NCBI GenBank assembly: GCA_003165095.1
Contig: PLSH01000269.1
Span: 6,245 to 12,105, forward strand
Length of the DNA stretch: 5,861 nucleotides
DNA from: Acidobacteriaceae bacterium
Lineage (GTDB): Bacteria; Acidobacteriota; Terriglobia; Terriglobales; Acidobacteriaceae
Direction of reading: 5' to 3'
A program made the position numbers and the translations under genes. Below, piece after piece: positions 1 through 5,218 of this stretch (the stretch's first letter is position 1; each line of letters opens with the position of its first letter). The notes below the pieces were generated by a model that worked only from the letters and a program-made list of their open reading frames with translations, searched no databases and was not told the DNA's origin.

Positions 1-1
1 C

Positions 2-796
2 AACAAGTGGATGGACGCCCAGCTCGAAGCCACCTACGAAGGTCCTGAGGCCGTCCAGCGGCGCCAGCTCACCATCACCATGACCTCCGACGTATTCCTC
101 GCCCAGTTCCGCTCCTGGATCCGCGAAATGCGCCGCATCGCTTCAGATCACCCCGGCACCGGCGCATGCACCCTGGCCTCCGCCATGAACCTCTGGCTCT
201 GGTCCCTCAACTATCTGCAAAAGGCCGTCGACCCCGACGGCAACAAGCTCTATCACGGCCAGCGCCAGGGCGTGACTTTCGCATTGGCAGACGCACTCTG
301 CTGGCTGCTCGCCTCCCGCTGCCAGATCCTCGATGTCCTCGAGCTCGAATCCCGCGGCCCCGAAGATGCCGTCGCCGCCGAAGGCCTCGCCGGTACCGTC
401 CAGTTCCTCTCCGACCTCTGCCACACCCAGGCCGCGCAGGCCGCCGGTGAAGTCTCCCGCATCTGCGCCGAACTCGTCTTCGGTTATAACCAGCACCCAA
501 ACTGGGAAGAGAAAGAACAGCGCAGCTGCTTCCTGGCCTCAGAGCTCGAAGAGTTCGAAGAGACCATGCCCGGCATCACCGCCATGGCCGTCGATGTCCT
601 GGCCGCCGACGGCAGCCATCCCCCTAAGGCAGGCCCCTGCGCCGGGTGCGTCGGCTCTGCCGAGTTTCTCCGCCTCCAAAACAAGCTCACCGCCTGCCTC
701 AGCGGCTCCCGCCTGGCCAAAGACCGCGCCGCGGAAACCGTAAGCAAAGTCATGATCCCCGAAGCCCTCGACTACCCTGCGGCAGGCCCCGCATGA
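2..796 (+). CDS. Acyl-CoA dehydrogenase family protein, C-terminal part (5' end outside window)
   Basis: The reading frame is open from the window edge, so the N-terminus and most of the flavin-binding core are missing; 264 residues are visible. Near the edge, visible residues 8-18 (LEATYEGPEAV, followed by QRR) match the acyl-CoA dehydrogenase segment usually written YEGTSEIQR. Its Glu (visible residue 13, bases 38-40) is the catalytic base in medium-chain-type enzymes. In classical family members the protein ends about 20-30 residues after this motif. Here about 250 more residues follow, mostly predicted helix, with a Cys-x-x-Cys (visible residues 213 and 216) near the end. This resembles the extended acyl-CoA dehydrogenases with an extra C-terminal helical domain. 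The expected role is FAD-dependent alpha,beta-desaturation of an acyl-CoA, with electrons passed to the ETF encoded downstream. The substrate cannot be inferred. The stop overlaps the next gene's ATG (ATGA, 793-796), implying translational coupling. Confidence 0.8.
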   Translation, partial: NKWMDAQLEATYEGPEAVQRRQLTITMTSDVFLAQFRSWIREMRRIASDHPGTGACTLASAMNLWLWSLNYLQKAVDPDGNKLYHGQRQGVTFALADALCWLLASRCQILDVLELESRGPEDAVAAEGLAGTVQFLSDLCHTQAAQAAGEVSRICAELVFGYNQHPNWEEKEQRSCFLASELEEFEETMPGITAMAVDVLAADGSHPPKAGPCAGCVGSAEFLRLQNKLTACLSGSRLAKDRAAETVSKVMIPEALDYPAAGPA

Positions 797-2748
797 GCGC
801 AGATTCCACGAATATGGGTGCCCCGGGCCCGGGGTCCCCACGGACAGGTCTTCGTCCGTGGGGTGGAGATCCCGATTCTGGGACCTGGGAATCCGTCTCC
901 CAGAATCTTGATGTTGTCCGTCAATCCATCGATGTCGACATAGTCTGCGTCGGATTCGGTCCCGCCACTGGCGGCTTTCTCACCACCCTCTCCAGCGCAT
1001 GGAGCGAAAATCCCGCCGATCCGGCATTCGAGAGCCGCGTCGCCCCCGGCATGCCGATCCAGATCCTCTGCTACGAACGCGCCGACGATATCGCCTCCGG
1101 AGTCAGCGGCGTCGTCACCCGCGCTAATGGCATTCGCGCCAGCTTTCCCTCGCTCGATCCTGGCGAAATTCCCATGGCCGTCGAAGTCAAACAGGAGCGC
1201 GTCCTTTATCTGCTCGACCCCACCCACGCCAGCCGCCGATCCTTGACCCTCCACGCCGCGGATGCCGCTCTTTGCGCATTCGGCCGTCTCCTCGGCGTCC
1301 AGGACCACGCATTCGAACTCCCCTGGACACCGCGCTTCCTCCACAAGCGAGGCGGACTGGTCCTCTCCATCGGCCAGTTCAATCAGTGGGTCGGATTGCA
1401 GCTCATGGCCGGCGGACTGGTCCAGATCTGGCCCGGAACCCCGGTAGCCGCACCCCTTTTCGCCGACAATTCAGACAAGAACGATAAAACAGTCGTTGGC
1501 GTACGGCTAACCGATCAGGGTGTCGACAAATCCGGCGCGCCCTCCGATGGCTTCATGCCCGGCATGGATGTCCGCGCCCAGTTGACGGTTGTAGGCGATG
1601 GCCCCGTAGGCCAAATTTCCAGATCCCTGAACCAAAAGGTAAAAGCCCGTGAGGGCCAGGAGTGGGCGCTGGGGATGAAGTTCGTGATCGAGTTGCCCGA
1701 AGATACAACCCTTGAGCCCGGCGCCGTCTGGCACACCTTTGGCTTTCCTGAGCCGGAAATCTTCGGCTTCCTCTACGTCCATCCCCAGCGCCTCGCTTCT
1801 GTAGGCATCTTCATTCCCTCCTGGATGAGCGACCCCTCGCGCACTGCTTACCGTTATCTGCAGCACTACATCCAGCACCCGGCCCTCTGGAAGCACCTCA
1901 AAGACGGCACGCTCCGCTCCTGGGGCGCCAAGTCACTTGAAGAATCCGGACGCCGTGCCGAGCCCATCCTCACCGGCGACGGCTACGCACGCATCGGCGA
2001 GTGCTCCGGCTCAACCAACATGCTCACCGGCTCCGGCGTTGACGAGGCCTGGACCACCGGCGTGCAACTCGCCGAAGGCGTCCTCAAGTTGCTCCGCGCC
2101 AGGCTCCCCTTCACCCGGCAGAATCTCGCCGATACCTACGAATCCCTCCGCCACGCAAGCTGGGTCGAGCGCGGAGCCCGCCAGGCGGAGAACGCGCGCA
2201 ACGGATTTCATAAAGGTTTCATCCGTGGCTTGGTAGGCATGGCCCTTGCCGGCCTCACCGGTGGCCGCCTCTCGATTCACGCCCACATTCCGCCCGCCCC
2301 CAAACAGATCAAAGCCATTGCCCCCCACTCCGCCGCGGAGCTCCAGTTGACACAGGCCGCCGCCATCGCCCTCGAAGATGGCCGTCCCCTCCACGACGCC
2401 ATGCTCACCGCCCGCGGCTGGCCTGATATTCCCTTCGACGGTCGCCTGCTCGTTACCCAACAGGACGCGCTGCTCATGGGCGGCAAAATCCAGGCAATGC
2501 CCGGATTCGCTGATCACGTCGTCTTCCTCGATAAGCAGCTCTGCATTGCCTGCGTCGAGAAAACCTGCATCGCCATGTGCTCCGGACAGGCCCTCACCCT
2601 CGCCGCTGACCACGCTCCGGCCTTCGAACGCGAAAAGTGCGTCCACTGCGGCGCGTGCCTGTGGAACTGCGCGCATCCTCGCGACGGAGAAGACAGCAAT
2701 ATCGAATTCCACGCCGGCGCCGGCGGCCTCCATTCGGCGGAAAACTGA
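793..2748 (+). CDS. Electron transfer flavoprotein-quinone oxidoreductase-like protein (FixC-FixX fusion type)
   Basis: This 651-aa protein should move electrons from reduced ETF through FAD and Fe-S centres to membrane quinone. Its FAD-binding motif is G54-F-G56-P-A-T-G60-G61, followed by acidic E95 at the end of the second strand and the family-typical S102-G-V-S-G106-V-V segment. A later stretch, G402-E-C-S-G406, stands where ETF-QO and FixC usually have GDSAG. The C-terminus is FixX-like: cysteines 584, 587, 592, 596, 616, 619, 622 and 626, then a Gly-rich tail (GAGGLHS) like the GGGGP tail of ETF-QO. Four of these cysteines match the classical cluster, and the other four suggest a second [4Fe-4S]. 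The protein is somewhat longer than usual (about 550-600). The start at 793 overlaps the upstream stop and has only a weak AGG at 784-786. The other in-frame ATG, at 814, lacks a ribosome site. Residues 8-39 are encoded by a palindromic repeat. Menaquinone versus ubiquinone cannot be decided. Confidence 0.88.
   Translation: MSADSTNMGAPGPGSPRTGLRPWGGDPDSGTWESVSQNLDVVRQSIDVDIVCVGFGPATGGFLTTLSSAWSENPADPAFESRVAPGMPIQILCYERADDIASGVSGVVTRANGIRASFPSLDPGEIPMAVEVKQERVLYLLDPTHASRRSLTLHAADAALCAFGRLLGVQDHAFELPWTPRFLHKRGGLVLSIGQFNQWVGLQLMAGGLVQIWPGTPVAAPLFADNSDKNDKTVVGVRLTDQGVDKSGAPSDGFMPGMDVRAQLTVVGDGPVGQISRSLNQKVKAREGQEWALGMKFVIELPEDTTLEPGAVWHTFGFPEPEIFGFLYVHPQRLASVGIFIPSWMSDPSRTAYRYLQHYIQHPALWKHLKDGTLRSWGAKSLEESGRRAEPILTGDGYARIGECSGSTNMLTGSGVDEAWTTGVQLAEGVLKLLRARLPFTRQNLADTYESLRHASWVERGARQAENARNGFHKGFIRGLVGMALAGLTGGRLSIHAHIPPAPKQIKAIAPHSAAELQLTQAAAIALEDGRPLHDAMLTARGWPDIPFDGRLLVTQQDALLMGGKIQAMPGFADHVVFLDKQLCIACVEKTCIAMCSGQALTLAADHAPAFEREKCVHCGACLWNCAHPRDGEDSNIEFHAGAGGLHSAEN
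802..907 (+). repeat. Palindromic intergenic-type repeat embedded in the 5' coding region of the ETF-quinone oxidoreductase gene
   Basis: Three palindromes lie side by side. CCCCGGGCCCGGGG (821-834) is a perfect 14-base palindrome. CCCCACGGAC (836-845) pairs perfectly with GTCCGTGGGG (854-863) around an 8-base loop. GATTCTGGGA (874-883) pairs perfectly with TCCCAGAATC (898-907) around a 14-base loop. The block shares GGGTGCCCC (816-824) and GGGACCTGGGAATCC (880-894, one mismatch) with the intergenic repeat behind etfA. It also shares the 10-mer GATTCCACGA (802-811 here, 5113-5122 there), although in the other copy that 10-mer lies on the opposite side of GGGTGCCCC. The outer limits are therefore approximate. 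The block stays in frame and encodes a Gly/Pro-rich N-terminal segment of the protein. Confidence 0.75.
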
Positions 2749-2783
2749 TACCACCCATAGACCTGAGCTGCTACTGATCGAGT

Positions 2784-2787
2784 GAGG
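2784..2787 (+). promoter_or_regulatory. Ribosome binding site deciding the GTG start of the 117-aa gene
   Basis: GAGG lies 8 bases before the GTG at 2796. This supports a GTG start and shows that the small open frame is likely translated. The 47-base gap between the oxidoreductase stop and this GTG holds nothing else that I can recognise. Confidence 0.6.
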
Positions 2788-2795
2788 TAGAGAAA

Positions 2796-3149
2796 GTGAA
2801 AAGAAGCGATGTGGGGCAACTCAAGATCGATCCGGATGAACGGGAGCTCCTTCTCTGGAAAATCCCCAATCAAGTCATCAATGGTTTCAAAGTGGATTGC
2901 TTCCAGGAGAGAGTTGGAGCATCGGAAAACGAGTTCAACAGTTTGACGAAGCACTTGCGCTCCATGTCGGACTCAGAGGCTGTCGCCCTTGACCCCCATG
3001 AAATGCGGGTCTTTCGCAACGCCCTGGCCCTGACCATGTTCGAGTTCGGCGTCGAAGAATTTGCCACGCAAACCGGAAGCGCCTTCGAACAGGGCCACCG
3101 AATTCTACGCGAGCTGAATTCCCTTCTCGAAATAGGCGAAATCGATTAG
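2796..3149 (+). CDS. Hypothetical protein, 117 aa, between the ETF-quinone oxidoreductase and etfB
   Basis: I do not recognise this family. The protein starts at GTG, with a well-placed GAGG upstream, and ends at TAG (3147-3149). It is charged and apparently soluble, with no signal peptide, membrane span or metal-binding cysteine cluster; it has a single Cys at residue 35. The second half, from about residue 67 to 113, looks like two amphipathic helices (containing FRNALALTMFEFGV and ILRELNSLLEI) and could be a dimer or partner interface. Its codons are less C-ending than those of its neighbours, with more AGA, TTG and GGA. That may mean lower expression or later arrival in the operon. It sits 47 bases after the oxidoreductase gene and 35 bases before etfB, in the same direction, so it is almost certainly co-transcribed with them. 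A role as an accessory factor of the electron-transfer module is only a guess from position. Confidence 0.7.
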   Translation: MKRSDVGQLKIDPDERELLLWKIPNQVINGFKVDCFQERVGASENEFNSLTKHLRSMSDSEAVALDPHEMRVFRNALALTMFEFGVEEFATQTGSAFEQGHRILRELNSLLEIGEID

Positions 3150-3172
3150 GCAAGATGCAATTTCAAGCGAAT

Positions 3173-3177
3173 AAGGA
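3173..3177 (+). promoter_or_regulatory. Ribosome binding site deciding the etfB start
   Basis: AAGGA ends 7 bases before the ATG at 3185. The earlier in-frame ATG at 3155 has no comparable site. Starting at 3185 also places the family's conserved first beta-strand (HIVVCAGIVPD) right at the N-terminus, as in other ETF beta subunits. Confidence 0.7.
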
Positions 3178-3184
3178 AACCAGG

Positions 3185-3997
3185 ATGCCAAATGCGCTTC
3201 ACATCGTAGTCTGCGCGGGAATCGTGCCCGACCCGTTGCAGACACTCGACCCCATCACCACTCCCAGCGGCCCCGGCCTCAAGAACGAAATGGTCTTGCC
3301 GGCCGTGCTCGATCCATGGGCCGCCAGCGCACTCTATGAAGCCGCAAACCTGGCCGCCAAAAATCCCGGTAGCAAACTCTGGCTGGTTTCGCTCGGCCCC
3401 AAGGCCAAGCTGCAACAGGTCATGATGACCGTGGCCCAGAAAGTTCCCTTCGAGCTGGTTCCCGTCGACGGTCCCATCGGCGGATTTCCCGACGCACACT
3501 CCACCGCCGCGGCCATCTCCTCAACCATCGAATCTATTCCAAAACTTGAAACAGCGGAGCTGTTCGTCTTCGGCGGCTGGGAATCGGCCAGCCGCGGCGC
3601 CGGCGTCACCCTCCAGCTCATCGGCGAGCGCCTCGGCATCACCGATCAGTTCCAGGGCGTCGATCAAATCACCTTGCGCGATGACGGCTCCTTTGAAGTC
3701 CTGGAGCGCGTCGAAGGCGGCAAGCATCAGGTCTCCGTCTGCGCCGGCGCGCCGGCCGTATTCGGCTGGGCCACCGGCAACCTCCCCGAGCCGCGCAATA
3801 ATCCCCAGGTCGGCATGGCCAACATGCGCAACCTCATGCCCGCCCTGCAAAAAGCAAAATCCGCAACCATCGCCGCCAACAGCCTGCGCTACATCTCCGT
3901 CAACCTTCCCAGGCTGCAGCGCGCCACCCGCGTAGTCAAAGACATGTCCCCCGAAGAAATCGCCAACGAGCTAGTCGAATGGATCGGAGCCGAATGA
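3185..3997 (+). CDS. etfB: Electron transfer flavoprotein beta subunit (divergent)
   Basis: This 270-aa protein is the smaller ETF subunit, which pairs with EtfA to carry electrons from acyl-CoA dehydrogenases. Family landmarks appear in order. The opening strand is HIVVCAGIVPD (residues 6-16), equivalent to the usual ILVxVKxVPD. DPWAASALYEAANLA (from D43) stands at the NPFDEIAVEEALRLKE position. A strand-plus-glycine segment, LVSLGPKAK, follows. GGWESASRGAG (from G130) lies where classical subunits bind AMP (typically DGDTAQVG). PEPRNNPQVGMANMRNLMPALQKAK (201 onward) is the PRYPSLPNIMKAKKK-like recognition region that docks onto dehydrogenases. The N-terminal loop is longer than usual and lacks the classical acidic and basic pattern. 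The AMP-site residues are changed, so AMP binding is uncertain. Length is normal to slightly long. It overlaps etfA by one base and is presumably translationally coupled to it. Confidence 0.88.
   Translation: MPNALHIVVCAGIVPDPLQTLDPITTPSGPGLKNEMVLPAVLDPWAASALYEAANLAAKNPGSKLWLVSLGPKAKLQQVMMTVAQKVPFELVPVDGPIGGFPDAHSTAAAISSTIESIPKLETAELFVFGGWESASRGAGVTLQLIGERLGITDQFQGVDQITLRDDGSFEVLERVEGGKHQVSVCAGAPAVFGWATGNLPEPRNNPQVGMANMRNLMPALQKAKSATIAANSLRYISVNLPRLQRATRVVKDMSPEEIANELVEWIGAE
3986..3989 (+). promoter_or_regulatory. Ribosome binding site deciding the etfA start
   Basis: GGAG lies inside the end of etfB. In-frame ATGs occur at 3979, 3994 and 3997. The site lies downstream of the first, is only 4 bases from the second, and is 7 bases from the third. 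The third is therefore preferred, giving the TGATG arrangement typical of coupled genes. The choice between 3994 and 3997 changes the protein by one Met only. Confidence 0.6.
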
Positions 3998-5022
3998 TGG
4001 AATCGATCCTCGTACTCACTCACGCAGACGAAACCGGCTCCGCCCCCACCAAAGCCTCGCTCGAAGCCGTAACCGCCGGCCAGGAACTCGCCGCACAGCT
4101 CGGCGCGCCTCTCATCATCGGCATCGTCGCCGCTCAGCCACAACACCTGCCCAAAGGGCTGCCTTCCGCACGAGTCCTCGCCGTCTCCGGCGACGCCTTC
4201 GCCCAGCCGCGTTACTCCACTGACGCCGCCGCCTGCGAAGCCCTCGTCCGCGCAGCCCAGCCCACCATCGTCCTCGCGCCTCACAGCGCCCGCTTCTCCC
4301 GCGTCATGGCCGGCGTGGCCCATCGCCTCGGCGGATTCATCGACACCCACATCACCGCCCTCGCCTCCACCAACAGCAACATCGAAGCAACCCGCTGGTT
4401 CTATCGCCAGCGCGTCGAAGCCGTCCTCACCCGCGAATCGCGGCCCTGGTTCCTGCTCCTCGACCCAGGCACCCACGAAGTCTTTTCCGGCCAAGCGGCG
4501 TCGGCCAACATCGAGCAGATCGCCGTCGAACTCCCCACCTCGCGCACCACCGTAACCGGCCTCCGCGCTCCGCAGCAAGGAACCCAAACAATCCGCCCCG
4601 ACGCCAAGCTCCTCTTCGTAGCCGGAGCAGGCTGGACCAAAAAACAGCCCGACGGCCAGATTCACATTGAAGCCGCAGCCAGCCTCATCCTCGGCTTCCT
4701 CAACGCCTCGGGCGCATCCCTCGGCAGCAGCAAATCATTGGTCGACCAGGGCAGCGAAGGGAACTCCGTTCTTCCATTTCTTACGCACCTCAACCAGGTC
4801 GGCCAAACCGGCGCAACCCCCCGCCATCCCAAAGGCCTTTCCACCTGCTGCCACGGCGAGGAGCCGCACGTAGTCGGCTGGCGCTTCATCGCCGAGCGCC
4901 GCGCCATCTCCCTCGACCCCAACTGCGGCTGGACCCGCGGCAAAGCCGACGTAGTCTACATAGCCGACGCCTTCCAGGTCATAGCAAAGCTGAATGAGTT
5001 GCTGGAATCGAAGAAGGCTTGA
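3997..5022 (+). CDS. etfA: Electron transfer flavoprotein alpha subunit (divergent FAD-binding domain)
   Basis: This 341-aa protein is the FAD-carrying ETF subunit. The N-terminal half (MESILVLTHADETG ... about residue 190) is the ETF nucleotide-fold domain that packs against EtfB. The C-terminal FAD domain starts at about residue 203. V268-G-Q-T-G272 is the conserved loop that contacts the FAD phosphates. H291 in EEPHVVG aligns with the conserved His of GAIQHLAG. SLDPNCGWTRGKADVVYIADAFQVI, near the end, corresponds to [26 protein letters not shown]. Two classical elements are missing. VSGGRG, whose Arg sits next to the flavin ring, reads V208-A-G-A-G-W213. GISG, before the His, reads CCHG with two adjacent cysteines (284, 285). 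The fold and partner are clear, but the flavin potential is probably not that of textbook ETF. No partner flavoprotein other than the window's own dehydrogenase and quinone oxidoreductase is visible. Confidence 0.87.
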   Translation: MESILVLTHADETGSAPTKASLEAVTAGQELAAQLGAPLIIGIVAAQPQHLPKGLPSARVLAVSGDAFAQPRYSTDAAACEALVRAAQPTIVLAPHSARFSRVMAGVAHRLGGFIDTHITALASTNSNIEATRWFYRQRVEAVLTRESRPWFLLLDPGTHEVFSGQAASANIEQIAVELPTSRTTVTGLRAPQQGTQTIRPDAKLLFVAGAGWTKKQPDGQIHIEAAASLILGFLNASGASLGSSKSLVDQGSEGNSVLPFLTHLNQVGQTGATPRHPKGLSTCCHGEEPHVVGWRFIAERRAISLDPNCGWTRGKADVVYIADAFQVIAKLNELLESKKA

Positions 5023-5050
5023 TTTCTTGCGGCCACTGCCGCCGCCAACT

Positions 5051-5122
5051 CGCCATCCCGCGTAAGCGGGGCTAACTTGCCGGGTGCCCCAGGTCTCGCT
5101 TTTGGGACCTGGGATTCCACGA
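5051..5122 (+). repeat. Intergenic palindromic repeat downstream of etfA
   Basis: The 196-base gap between etfA and the next gene contains two hairpins. CCCGC (5057-5061) pairs with GCGGG (5066-5070) around GTAA. CCCAGGTC (5088-5095) pairs with GACCTGGG (5106-5113) and can extend inward by a G-U and a C-G pair. GGGTGCCCC (5082-5090), GGGACCTGGGATTCC (5104-5118) and GATTCCACGA (5113-5122) recur in the block inside the oxidoreductase gene at 802-907. There is no T-run after either hairpin, so this is not a classical intrinsic terminator. It may still shield the 3' end of the etf transcript or act as a weak terminator. Repeats of this style are, to my recollection, scattered through acidobacterial genomes. 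Confidence 0.7.
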
Positions 5123-5218
5123 GCCCAACCCGCCTCCGCCACGTTCCCGCGCCCGTCCCGCTTCTCCACAATTCCTCAATTCCCCTGTGGTAGCTTAAGT
5201 ACGGGAGCAAGCCAAGCC

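Noticed and set aside
646..792. Upstream extension of the oxidoreductase frame to an ATG at 646
   Set aside because: It would overlap the dehydrogenase gene by about 150 bases and add an Arg/Pro-rich, out-of-frame-like sequence. The ATGA overlap at 793 is the natural start.
2011..2754. Long open frame of 247 codons on the - strand opposite the oxidoreductase C-terminal half
   Set aside because: It lies opposite a clearly conserved coding region, and its Gly/Ala/Glu-rich translation is what C-ending codons produce in reverse. It shows no family motif.
3155..3184. Earlier ATG for etfB at 3155
   Set aside because: It lacks a good ribosome site and would add 10 residues not seen in ETF beta subunits. 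The ATG at 3185 has AAGGA at ideal spacing.
3889..4665. Open frame of 258 codons on the - strand opposite etfA
   Set aside because: Same codon-bias shadow. The + strand carries the conserved ETF motifs.
5088..5113. Intrinsic terminator after etfA
   Set aside because: The stem is convincing, but no T-run follows (next bases are ATTCCAC) and the sequence belongs to a repeat family. It was kept as a repeat only.
5188..5196. Possible extended -10 (TGG then TAGCTT) upstream of the deoxyhypusine synthase-like gene
   Set aside because: There is a partial match to TGnTAnnnT, but no acceptable -35 hexamer at 16-18 bases. A promoter is expected in this gap but cannot be placed with confidence.
5023..5218. 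RNA gene or riboswitch in the longest intergenic gap
   Set aside because: Only the two repeat hairpins are visible. There is no tRNA cloverleaf or conserved aptamer that I can recognise.
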